A model generated the notes under the pieces. The model was given only the letters and a program-made list of their open reading frames with translations, was not told where the DNA came from and made no database searches. This document shows, in pieces, positions 43,755-52,437 of a DNA stretch of 64,000 nucleotides. This DNA is from JAIRVZ01 sp031553755 (GTDB taxonomy: Bacteria > Bacteroidota > Bacteroidia > Bacteroidales > Azobacteroidaceae): NCBI GenBank assembly GCA_031553755.1, contig JAVBKZ010000021.1, positions 1-64,000 on the forward strand, read 5' to 3'. Numbering within the stretch: the first letter of the stretch is position 1; each line of letters begins with the position of its first letter. The position numbers were made by a program, and so were the translations under genes.

Positions 43755-44861
43755 TTATTGTTTTACAAAATGGATTGTATTATTTTCCGTATCCAATGTT
43801 ATTTTATAAGTACCTGCTTGTTCTGTTGTTACTTTCCATTTCAAATCCGGATCCCCACTATAGACCTGAGTCGCCGTTTCTGTGATAGAACCATTGGTGT
43901 TTTCTGCCATTGGTCTGAATGTCGCGGCTTCCCATCTTTTTTCAGTCAGAATCTTCAATTCACCTGCTTTTAAAGTGGTCTGAATAGTAAATATAGCCGG
44001 ATTAGCCGCATCAACAATCATTGGTACAGCGTTATCAGTACTCCATCCCGCGGTTGTCGCGTCACCAACCAAATATAAGTTTTGATACTTAACCGACTTG
44101 GTCCAGATTTTCATCTCTTTGAGTGAAAGTTGGATGCTGTATGTTCCTTCCGATTTAATTTTGAAATAATTGTCAGGATCACTTGCAGATTCTCTTTTTA
44201 CCAACAGGCTGTCTTCCGCTCCTCTATTTAAAGAAGGTAACATGGATTCCTGACTATACAAAAACTTATATTCTCCCGGTTTTAATGTTCCTTTCCAAGT
44301 ATATACCCTACCGTTCGAAACTTCGTTCAATTTGATGGACTTACTCATATCCATACCCGCTTCGGTAGCGCTACCTAACATGTATAACGGCATAGATTTC
44401 GGGACGTATGTTTGTACCGACACTTGCTTGATGTCAATTTCGGGATATTGAAATTTAGGGCCTATTACTTTCGCGCAAATACGGCCTTCGATAGTTGTTT
44501 CTTGTCCTGCAACACCTCCCCATTTTTCTACGATGTAAGTATACAATTGTTCATTAGTAAAACTAACCGAATACACACCATCTTCAGTGATGATAGGGTC
44601 AATCGCTGTCTCGAAATCATCTCCGGCTTTGTCTAACCTGAATACGTACATAAAGCTATATCCAGGTCCTATTTCGGTGGCTTTTGTCCATGTGAAAGTC
44701 AATACTTCTTCATCGGGATTGTTTTGATCCAAAACAACTTTATCTACCGAAGGAGAAAGTTTCAACTGGTCGCGTACAGGCGCTTCGTCATCATCGTTAT
44801 CGCATGCCGTGAAAAAAGGCAATGCCATCAAGCATATTAAAAATTTATATAATGTCTTCAT
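43755..44861 (-). CDS. SusE-like outer-membrane glycan-binding lipoprotein
   Basis: The 368-residue protein has a lipoprotein signal peptide (Cys20 in FFTAC) followed by DNDDDEA, a surface-export type acidic run. An N-terminal SusE Ig-like domain (about 30-150, ending near VSVQTYVP) is followed by two SusE/F carbohydrate-binding modules (LYMLGSATEAG, about 159; LYLVGDATTAGW, about 265). It is directly downstream of susD with the same strand, so it is the third surface binding component of the complex. The modules are homologous to those in the distal T9SS proteins of the same operon. Confidence 0.85.
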   Translation of the reverse strand: MKTLYKFLICLMALPFFTACDNDDDEAPVRDQLKLSPSVDKVVLDQNNPDEEVLTFTWTKATEIGPGYSFMYVFRLDKAGDDFETAIDPIITEDGVYSVSFTNEQLYTYIVEKWGGVAGQETTIEGRICAKVIGPKFQYPEIDIKQVSVQTYVPKSMPLYMLGSATEAGMDMSKSIKLNEVSNGRVYTWKGTLKPGEYKFLYSQESMLPSLNRGAEDSLLVKRESASDPDNYFKIKSEGTYSIQLSLKEMKIWTKSVKYQNLYLVGDATTAGWSTDNAVPMIVDAANPAIFTIQTTLKAGELKILTEKRWEAATFRPMAENTNGSITETATQVYSGDPDLKWKVTTEQAGTYKITLDTENNTIHFVKQ

Positions 44862-44882
44862 TGAAATATGTTTTAAAGTTTT

Positions 44883-44949
44883 AATGTTTAATGTTTAGTG
44901 TTGAACGTTGAAAGCAAATCAATTCACATTCAACATTCAACGTTCAACA
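44883..44949. repeat. AACGTTGAACATT-family hairpin
   Basis: The left arm contains TGTTGAACGTTGAA; the right arm contains the exact complement TTCAACGTTCAACA, extended by further ATTCAAC units. It fills most of the 92-bp junction between susD and the susE-like gene. It is a degenerate heptamer/octamer repeat like the others. Confidence 0.8.
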
Positions 44950-44953
44950 ATTA

Positions 44954-46936
44954 TTACCATTTAGGAATTTGCTTCAAATTCGGATTTTTATCAATCTGAT
45001 TTTGATGCACAGGAAGCCAATAGTTTTTGTCGCTGAAAGCCCGGGTAATATACACTTTACGAACATAATAAGATGCCAGATCACTTTCATTATCACTATT
45101 TTTAGTGCCTTCGGCATTCATGCCATCAAAATTGCCTCTCAGCAAATCCATTTGTTTCCATCGGCGGATATCGTCAAAACGAATAGCAAATTCGCAATTG
45201 AATTCCACACGACGTTCACGGCGGATAATATCACGCATTCCTTCTTGTGAGGTTGGAGCCGGAATTTGATCAACTCCGGGACCGTAAATCGGAATGCCAG
45301 CACGTTCTCTTATCAAGTTCACATAATGAAGAATTTCGTCTTTTTGCGATGGATCCCATTCATTCAATGCTTCCGCGTAATTCAGGTAAGCTTCTCCCAA
45401 ACGGTATAATATTCCCGGACGATAGGGTTTTACATTGTTTCGATTACTGTATTCAGGATTCATTCTTTTTCTTAACAGATAGCCGTTTTGAGGAGCATCC
45501 CACGCATTACCCTTCGCTCCATCTATTCCATCAGTTCCTTTTTTATAGAAGTTTACATACCGGCTTGATTCACGGTAATAAGCTCCATTATAAAGTACTG
45601 ACACATAAAAGCGAGGTTCCCGGTTTACATACATATTAAAAATTCCTGTAGGCACTACGGTATTAACTTCCTGTGAAGTTCTCGCGTCAGCACTTCCTTC
45701 AATCCATTTGGTTTTCCTTTTGTCGGGCTCACTTGAAAATCCTTTTTCCCTATAACCGGAAGCTTGGTTGATGATCGGTTTCCTGTCGGCAGTATAACCT
45801 GTAATGGCAGGTAACCCATTGCTCATAAAGAAGGCATCGACTATGCTTTGGGTAACCCCTAATCCTCCCGCACCACCTGAACCACCGGGAGCGGCATGGT
45901 ATTGCATATCGTCCCAAGAGGTTTCAGACCGGGAGAATAGTATTTCTTTGTTACCCTGGTGATACTCTTTATAACACATATTGGAATAAGACATAAACGG
46001 ATCTATTGATCCATCCTCATTGTATTCGTAATACAATTTATAATCTGCGGCATGAGCCGCGTCTATTAGTTCTTTACAAGCGATAACCGCTTTTTCCCAT
46101 TTTTTAGGATCATAAGTGGAGTTAAAAATATGTTCACCTTTATTGTTTACAAATCCGGCATAATCAGGATCTTCATTTCCATTGACTAACGGACTGGCGG
46201 CAAAAAGCAGCATTCTGGCTCTTACGGCTAATGCCATGATGGAGGTTGCTCTACCGTAAGGATATTTAAATCCGTGAGTGAGAGAAAAATCCGGATTATT
46301 AAGATAAGTGGGAGGTAATATTTTGGCGACATCCTGTAATTCCTTATCAATCCAGTCAATTACATCGTTGTATGGATTTTGACCAATCATCAAAGTTGCC
46401 ACAGGCTCATCAAAATCAGATAACCATGTTTGCAAAGGAATAGCACCATAAGTATTAACTAACAAATAATAATAATAAGCTATCAGGAAACGTGCTTCCG
46501 CTTTTAGGTTATCCACGTCAGCTTGGTAAAATTTTTGTTCAGGTAACGCTTTTAAATTCTCCAAAAAAACATAAGATTCTCTGATTTTTACAGGTAAATC
46601 GCCCCAGTAATTACCATTCCATGAGCTTTCCGAGTTCCAGTTACCTTTGATTTTATCAATACAATCCCAATTACTGAAAGCAGACCAACCGGCAGAAGGA
46701 GAAAAATCATCGGCATAAGCGTCATAATTCCGCAATCCTTTCATGTAGGGATCGGGGATGGAATTATACATTCCGGCCAACCAGTTTTCTATTTTAGCCC
46801 TATCATTGAAAACCATTTCCAAGGTTAATTCTCCATCGGGCGCGTTATCCAAGAAATCGGTACAAGAAGTGGCTGTGAAAACGCCAAACATCAATACTAT
46901 GTATTTTAATATATTTTTTTTCATAAATATCTTCAT
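44954..46936 (-). CDS. susD: SusD/RagB-family outer-membrane glycan-binding lipoprotein
   Basis: The 660-residue protein is a SusD homologue with a lipoprotein signal peptide (Cys25 if counted from 46936; the Met four codons later, 46924, is an equally good start). Typical segments are DFLDNAPDGELT right after the Cys, the TPR-rich N-terminal half, and near the C-terminus RLGEAYLNYAEALNEWDP and RRERRVEFNCEFAIRFDDIRRW. It captures oligosaccharides on the cell surface and hands them to SusC. The start codon is nine bases after the SusC stop. Longer than average for SusD (about 550), with insertions in the middle. Confidence 0.95.
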   Translation of the reverse strand: MKIFMKKNILKYIVLMFGVFTATSCTDFLDNAPDGELTLEMVFNDRAKIENWLAGMYNSIPDPYMKGLRNYDAYADDFSPSAGWSAFSNWDCIDKIKGNWNSESSWNGNYWGDLPVKIRESYVFLENLKALPEQKFYQADVDNLKAEARFLIAYYYYLLVNTYGAIPLQTWLSDFDEPVATLMIGQNPYNDVIDWIDKELQDVAKILPPTYLNNPDFSLTHGFKYPYGRATSIMALAVRARMLLFAASPLVNGNEDPDYAGFVNNKGEHIFNSTYDPKKWEKAVIACKELIDAAHAADYKLYYEYNEDGSIDPFMSYSNMCYKEYHQGNKEILFSRSETSWDDMQYHAAPGGSGGAGGLGVTQSIVDAFFMSNGLPAITGYTADRKPIINQASGYREKGFSSEPDKRKTKWIEGSADARTSQEVNTVVPTGIFNMYVNREPRFYVSVLYNGAYYRESSRYVNFYKKGTDGIDGAKGNAWDAPQNGYLLRKRMNPEYSNRNNVKPYRPGILYRLGEAYLNYAEALNEWDPSQKDEILHYVNLIRERAGIPIYGPGVDQIPAPTSQEGMRDIIRRERRVEFNCEFAIRFDDIRRWKQMDLLRGNFDGMNAEGTKNSDNESDLASYYVRKVYITRAFSDKNYWLPVHQNQIDKNPNLKQIPKW

Positions 46937-46945
46937 TTTTATTCA

Positions 46946-49900
46946 TTAGAATTTTAGCTGAACTCCCATAGAAAATGTTTCCATTATCGGGTATTTTAGT
47001 CCGTCGTCAGTACTTAATTCCGGGTCCCATAACTTAAATTTGGAAAAATGACAGAGATTTGTTCCTCTCACAAATACTCGCGCATGTTCCATAGCTGCTT
47101 GCTGAATCAGCTTTTTAGAGAAAGAGTATCCTAATTCAATATTTTTAAGGCGTAACATGCTCATATCTTTCAGCCACCAGGTAGATTCCTGCGCGTTATT
47201 AGCATTGTATCCCATATGTAAACGGGGATAAAAAACATCACTACTGGGATTATCCACAGTCCACGCGTCAGTAGCGGCATTTGTGAAAATATTTCCCCTT
47301 GCACCACTTGTTGATCCAGGCAAGAACGTATTTTCTTTTCCTATCATCCGGTAAGTGCGAGCATTTCCCTGCATAAAAAAGCCGAAATCGAAACCTTTGT
47401 AACTGGTATTCAATCCGAAACCATATACCAATTCAGGATTTTCGGTTCCCCCTATCGCAGTCTTGTCTTTTTCCGTAATTATATCATCTCCATCCATATC
47501 CCTATATTTGATGTCGCCGGGATATACACGGTCGGAAAACTTATGAACAGGTATTTCCGGTTTTAATTGTCCGGTATTTACATCAACAAAATCGTCTTCC
47601 GTAAATAAGCCATCAGCGATAAGACCAAAAATTTGTCCTACAGGTCTACCTGTGCTGGAACGATAAGTCCCTATTTTCGCGATATCTTCATCTTGTTCTA
47701 TAATTTTATTTCTCGCGTAAGTAGCTGTACTTCTTACTGATAAAAACCAGTCTTTTGTAATCTGTTTGTTAATATCAAGCGATACGTCGAAACCCTTATT
47801 AGTGACCACTCCAAAATTAGCCCATGGTAAAGTAGGAAAACCTGCTGAATTAGGGTATTGCGCCCTTTGCATAAAAATATCTTCCCTTCTTTCATGGAAA
47901 AGGTCAACTTGTAAATCGATCATTCGCCATAATCCTAATTCTATACCTACATTTGCTTTCTTTACGGTTTCCCATGTCAAACCAGGAACCCCAACTTCAC
48001 CTTCTCTTAGTCCACCGATACCATAAAATCCGGCAGAATTTCCTAATTGAATACCATCTGTTGTGTTGATGGTTGTAATGTAGGCAAAGCGCCTTCCATC
48101 CAACTGGTCATTTCCTGTTAAACCATAAGAACCCCTGAATTTGATTTTATTGAAAGTATTACTCAAAGATGACATGAAAGCTTCTTCCGACATGATCCAA
48201 CCTACAGCGACAGATGGGAAGAATCCATACCGTTTGCCGGGAGCGAAGTTTTCAGAACCATTGTAACCAAAATTAAATTCCGCTATATATTTGCCCGAAT
48301 AAGTATATGCGGCCCTTCCCGCGATACCCTGATGGCGAAATGGTACTTTTTCTCCATTGTCGTAATCCCTTTGATTATAAAGGAACAAAGCATTGATGTA
48401 GTGTTTTGAATCAAATGTCCGATCATAGGATAAATTAGCCTCCAAATAAGTACTGTTATTTCCATATCCTGCGGAAGTTTCATATTCTAAGTTTTCCGAA
48501 CCATCTGAAGGAGGATTTGGGAATTGTAATTCTCCTGTATCAAAATCTCTTCCGGTAGCTGGTAAATAATAAGATAGGTTTCCTTTTCTTTTTACAGCAT
48601 TTTCGGAATAATAGTCGTAAGAAAATATTCCTTTGATTTTAAGTCCTTTCAAAAGGAATTTCAAGTCTTGTTCGGCGACAAAAAGAGATTCGAAATTGCT
48701 CTTATTGTTGCGTTGAAATCCGGTTTGAGTTAAATAAGCCCATGGATTTTGAATATTATCCGGTTTGGGAAGTTTACCATCAGCATACCGGGTCGGAATA
48801 ATATGAGGTGGTGTAGTAAACGCTTCATCGAATACGGCATCTATGCTATTAAAGGGTGCATTCCGACGTTGTAAATATCCTCCTAAATTGAAAGTCAATA
48901 AGGTAGTTTTAGTCACATTGACATCTACATTGGAACGCAGGTTAAACCGGTTCAAATTGATAGAAGAATCCCAGTCTTTGGAAGGGTCTGATGTAGTTAT
49001 ACCTGTTTCATGGTAATAAGCTCCGATAAAAGAGTAGCGTAATTGATCAGAACCACCGCTCAAGTCAAAAGAAGCGCGGGTGTTATTCGCGGTATTGTTG
49101 GTTATGGCATCTATCCAATTTATATCAGGATACATTTCCCAGTCGTATTGCGACCTTGTTAATTTGATCCTTTCTTCAGAATACAAGGGGCCTCCTCCAT
49201 CCTGAATAGAGATATTGTTTATCAATGTCATGTAATTTGCCGCGTTCAGGAATTCAGGCAATTGCTCCGGTTTGGTAATGGAGTGCTCTACTGAAACATT
49301 TATATTTGTTTTTCCGGCTTTCCCTTTTTTAGTTGTTATCAAAATAACTCCATTTGCCCCACGCACACCATATATCGCACTCGCGGAAGCATCTTTTAAT
49401 ACGGAGAAACCTTCTATTTCCGCGATATCTATATCGTTTAATGAACGTTCGATTCCATCGATAAGTACAAGAGGGTTTCTTGCTCCCTTGAAAGTGCTGA
49501 TACCACGGATCCAGAATTCAGAGTTGTCATAACCCGGTTCTCCTGAACGTTGTACGCCAATGATACCACCTACGTTTCCTGCCAAGTCATTACTTAGAGA
49601 ACGAGTAGTTGATACACTCAATTTGGCCGGTTCAATTGTATTGATTGCTCCTACAACAGAAGCTCTTTTCTGCGTACCATAGCCTACTACGACCACTTCT
49701 TTCATTTCTTGGGAAGAAATTCCCATTTTTACTTCCGAACCTTGTCCTAACAAAGTGGCTGGAAATTCTTTTGTATTATATCCGATATAAGAAAATGAAA
49801 TAATATCATTAGCATTGACTTCAAGCGAAAAATTTCCGTCAAAATCAGTAGTTGTTCCCTTTGACTTTCCCTTGACTGAAACCAACACTCCGATAAGGGT

Positions 49901-50281
49901 TTCGCCTGATTCATCCATCACTTTTCCCGATATTGTTTTAGATGTGGAACCCGTTTCTTTTTTAGGCGTTTCCGTTTTGGGATAAAGTACTATCTGTAAA
50001 TTAGAAATTTCAAACCTGACATTGGTTTTAGAAAGCATCTGTTTGATAGCATCTTGTACAAGGGTATTTTTCGCGTCAAGACTGACTTTTTGTTTTACAT
50101 CAACCTTTGCCGCGTCATAGAAGAATGTATATTTACTCGATTCTTCTATCAATTTAATTGCTTCAGATAAAGGTTTATTCTGAATTGAAATAGTAATTGT
50201 GTTCTCTTTGGGTTGTTGCGCCGCTATATTTAAGGCAAATACAAGAGATAAAAAAAGAGTAATTTTTCTTTTTATATTCAT
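46946..50281 (-). CDS. susC: SusC/RagA-family TonB-dependent outer-membrane transporter with STN domain
   Basis: The 1111-residue protein has a signal peptide (1-21), a secretin/TonB short N-terminal (STN) domain (about 28-100), a carboxypeptidase-regulatory-like domain (about 118-190, ISGKVMDESGETLIG), then a plug (MKEVVVVGYGTQKR onward) and a beta barrel ending in an aromatic residue (SMGVQLKF). STN domains contact FecR-type anti-sigma factors, and fecR is the next gene upstream, so this transporter is likely also a sensor that controls the locus. It imports oligosaccharides with SusD using TonB energy. Confidence 0.95.
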   Translation of the reverse strand: MNIKRKITLFLSLVFALNIAAQQPKENTITISIQNKPLSEAIKLIEESSKYTFFYDAAKVDVKQKVSLDAKNTLVQDAIKQMLSKTNVRFEISNLQIVLYPKTETPKKETGSTSKTISGKVMDESGETLIGVLVSVKGKSKGTTTDFDGNFSLEVNANDIISFSYIGYNTKEFPATLLGQGSEVKMGISSQEMKEVVVVGYGTQKRASVVGAINTIEPAKLSVSTTRSLSNDLAGNVGGIIGVQRSGEPGYDNSEFWIRGISTFKGARNPLVLIDGIERSLNDIDIAEIEGFSVLKDASASAIYGVRGANGVILITTKKGKAGKTNINVSVEHSITKPEQLPEFLNAANYMTLINNISIQDGGGPLYSEERIKLTRSQYDWEMYPDINWIDAITNNTANNTRASFDLSGGSDQLRYSFIGAYYHETGITTSDPSKDWDSSINLNRFNLRSNVDVNVTKTTLLTFNLGGYLQRRNAPFNSIDAVFDEAFTTPPHIIPTRYADGKLPKPDNIQNPWAYLTQTGFQRNNKSNFESLFVAEQDLKFLLKGLKIKGIFSYDYYSENAVKRKGNLSYYLPATGRDFDTGELQFPNPPSDGSENLEYETSAGYGNNSTYLEANLSYDRTFDSKHYINALFLYNQRDYDNGEKVPFRHQGIAGRAAYTYSGKYIAEFNFGYNGSENFAPGKRYGFFPSVAVGWIMSEEAFMSSLSNTFNKIKFRGSYGLTGNDQLDGRRFAYITTINTTDGIQLGNSAGFYGIGGLREGEVGVPGLTWETVKKANVGIELGLWRMIDLQVDLFHERREDIFMQRAQYPNSAGFPTLPWANFGVVTNKGFDVSLDINKQITKDWFLSVRSTATYARNKIIEQDEDIAKIGTYRSSTGRPVGQIFGLIADGLFTEDDFVDVNTGQLKPEIPVHKFSDRVYPGDIKYRDMDGDDIITEKDKTAIGGTENPELVYGFGLNTSYKGFDFGFFMQGNARTYRMIGKENTFLPGSTSGARGNIFTNAATDAWTVDNPSSDVFYPRLHMGYNANNAQESTWWLKDMSMLRLKNIELGYSFSKKLIQQAAMEHARVFVRGTNLCHFSKFKLWDPELSTDDGLKYPIMETFSMGVQLKF

Positions 50282-50373
50282 AACTGTTTGTGAATTGTTT
50301 GTTGATTATTGCTCATAAATCTTTCTGTTTTTACATGATATAATTTGATTTAATCATATCTTTAAAAATTTGA

Positions 50374-51402
50374 CTATTCTTTTTTTCGCATAGGCTTTCT
50401 TGTTTTTTGTTTTAATACTAATTCTTTTTCTGTTATAAAATAATGGTCGAAAGAGTTGATACTCGACATGATTTCTATTATTTCAGAGAGAGGTTGTCCC
50501 GTTACAGTGAATGTATAGGACTGATTTTCCACGATATCAGGTTCTATTCTTATACTGATTCCATACCATTTCGATAAATATTTACAGACTTCGTGTAAAC
50601 TTTTGTCTTCAAAGCGGATTCTATCTCCTGTCCATATTTTTGCTAAATCCATATCTCCTTTGGCAACAGATAAAGTTTTGCAGTTTTTACTATATGCAGC
50701 TTCTTCGCCCGGTTTGAGAAAGATATTTTTATCAGAAGGTGTGTTCATTGAAATAGAGCCTTCAATTAAACTTACAAGTATCTTGTCATCGGAAGAATAA
50801 GAACAGACGTTGAATTCGGTACCATGAACTTTGATTGAAATCCCATTGACATGGACTATAAATGGAACTTTTTGATCATGCTTTACTTTAAAATAGGCTT
50901 CTCCTGTTATGTCGACTTCCCGTCGGCCTGATGTTTTATCGGAGTTATAAGTCAAAATTGTATTGGCATGCAGCATCACTTCGCTGCTGTCGGGTAGCAA
51001 TATGGTGGATTTATTATTTTGAGTAGAATATGTTATATGTTCCCGGCGACCGGAATTATATGCTTTGATAAAATAATAAGTGGAGAATGAGAGGATGAGA
51101 GCGATAGACGCGGCCACTGCAATACGGGAAAGATACCTGAAATTGATTTTCAGAGATACTTTTTTATTCTTAGAAATTTTGTCCTGATGAATTTTGGCTG
51201 AAAGTTGTTTCCAATAATATTCCACATCCGGTTCATAACCGGCAGATTTTTCCTGAACGTTTTTCCAAACGATTTCAAGTTCCCGGAATAATTCCCGGTT
51301 ACAACCAATGTTTAACCATTCCTGAAAATAATTTTCATCTTTTTCAGATAAATTTTGACGGAGCTTGGATATAATTAAATCCCAAGGGATATTGTTTTCC
51401 AC
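50374..51402 (-). CDS. FecR-family anti-sigma factor
   Basis: The 342-residue protein has a cytoplasmic N-terminal region (1-90), one membrane segment at about 92-110, a FecR domain (about 120-220, with STILLPDSSEVMLHANT and DITGEAYFKV) and a C-terminal DUF4974/STN-like region (about 260-335). It would hold an ECF sigma factor and release it when SusC binds glycan. Such genes are nearly always next to their ECF sigma gene; here none is found, and the upstream neighbour is a broken IS4 transposase. An ECF-type promoter candidate precedes it. Confidence 0.9.
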   Translation of the reverse strand: MENNIPWDLIISKLRQNLSEKDENYFQEWLNIGCNRELFRELEIVWKNVQEKSAGYEPDVEYYWKQLSAKIHQDKISKNKKVSLKINFRYLSRIAVAASIALILSFSTYYFIKAYNSGRREHITYSTQNNKSTILLPDSSEVMLHANTILTYNSDKTSGRREVDITGEAYFKVKHDQKVPFIVHVNGISIKVHGTEFNVCSYSSDDKILVSLIEGSISMNTPSDKNIFLKPGEEAAYSKNCKTLSVAKGDMDLAKIWTGDRIRFEDKSLHEVCKYLSKWYGISIRIEPDIVENQSYTFTVTGQPLSEIIEIMSSINSFDHYFITEKELVLKQKTRKPMRKKE

Positions 51403-51430
51403 TTATGATAATTTTAAGGGTTTCTATATG

Positions 51431-51459
51431 TATGACACAAAAAGTGCCTTCAACCCTTA
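51431..51459 (-). promoter_or_regulatory. Candidate ECF-type promoter of the fecR-susCD operon
   Basis: On the minus strand TAAGGGTT is followed after 15 bases by GTCATA. The -10-like GTCATA (51431-51436) is about 30 bases from the fecR start codon. The same AAGGGTT-N15-GTCA arrangement occurs at 63893-63920 before another probable secreted-protein gene. ECF sigma factors usually read a -35 with AAC/GGG and a -10 with GTC. The assignment is from pattern and position only. Confidence 0.5.
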
Positions 51460-51514
51460 CGCGAGATTGAAAAAAAGTGAAAAATTTTTTAATTGTGTGT
51501 TTTTTTATTGATTA

Positions 51515-52120
51515 TTGGTAAATATCGTTGTTTTCGACAGGGGTTTACAATCCAGAAAAACTTATGATAAGTTTACACAAGACTGCAAATTATTTGTTAC
51601 CCGTGCCAATCCTAACATTAAGTATAAGTGTGTTAAGGAAAAGGAAGTTTGTCCAATGCCCCAAGACAGTTCTGTTTGCATCGTTAGTGATACAACGGTC
51701 TATCTTTATGGTAAAAACAACGAACAAACACAATATGAATATCGCATTATCAGGGGGATTGTTAATACCAGTGGAGAAGAAATTGTTTTTGTGTCCAACT
51801 TGTTGGAAGAAGATGCTTATTTTATTGCTCAATTATATAAACAAAGATGGGATATAGAGGTCTTTTTTAAGTTTATAAAACAGCATCTGAATGCGTCTCA
51901 TTTGGTTTCCCGTAATGAGAATGGAATAAGGGTAATGATTTATATGACAATGATTTTAGCGACATTAATCATTGTCTATAAAAAGAAAAATAACATGAAA
52001 GGATTCAAAATAGCAAAACTTAAATTTGGAATTGAATTAAACAATGAAATTATCAAGTCTATTGTAATTTTATGTGGAGGAGATCCCAAATACGCAAAGC
52101 ACATTTTCGGTAGCGGATAA
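51515..52120 (+). pseudogene. IS4-family transposase remnant (C-terminal part only)
   Basis: About 200 codons encode the C-terminal half of an IS4-type DDE transposase. The second catalytic Asp region is present (VVFDRGL), as is the Y-(2)-R-(3)-E-(6)-K signature (YKQRWDIEVFFKFIK). The N-terminal half with the first catalytic Asp is missing, and the frame opens from a non-canonical codon directly beside the fecR promoter region. No inverted repeats or target duplication are visible. It is a deletion product that probably entered next to the PUL. Confidence 0.85.
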
Positions 52121-52245
52121 GGTTTCGAACACGTATGGGCTGGAGACTTGCTTTTAACCCGGCGTAGGCAGGACCGAGCTAGGGAGTGTTTTGATAAGGA
52201 GAAGATTTGTATCCAGGTGCTGGTATGAAGGAAAAAAAAACAGAT
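52121..52245 (+). other. Unexplained GC-richer patch after the transposase remnant
   Basis: The stretch from GGCTGGAGACTTGC to CCAGGTGCTGG is clearly richer in G and C than its neighbours. After the transposase stop the same frame stays open for about 35 codons with no similarity I recognise. It may be the end of the IS element or another insertion remnant. The rest of the 317-bp gap before ilvE is AT-rich, apart from the ilvE promoter. Confidence 0.35.
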
Positions 52246-52336
52246 ATAAATCAGTATTCGGAATATCAACTGTATCAAATGTTTCTTTCATTCCTCGTGA
52301 GTTAAAATAAGTGGTAAAAATCTATCACAGATAATC

Positions 52337-52366
52337 ATTGAATTCTGCCGAATATCATTAACTTTG
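52337..52366 (+). promoter_or_regulatory. Promoter of ilvE
   Basis: ATTG at 52337-52340 and TAACTTTG at 52359-52366 with an 18-base spacer fit the Bacteroidota -33/-7 pattern. Transcription would start near 52373, giving a 65-base leader. Confidence 0.65.
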
Positions 52367-52437
52367 CGAGCAATGTTCCAATGAGGGAATTAGCGCATTA
52401 GCAGATCTTTTAAAATAAAAAATTAATAATTAAATAT

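Noticed and set aside
52121..52245. Group II intron end or other catalytic RNA
   Set aside because: No domain V-like hairpin or intron-encoded reverse transcriptase is visible, so nothing supports it beyond the GC content.
51976..52278. Minus-strand open frame of 100 codons after the IS remnant
   Set aside because: It overlaps the transposase remnant on the opposite strand, is rich in Ser, Cys and Phe as shadow frames are, and has no recognisable domain.
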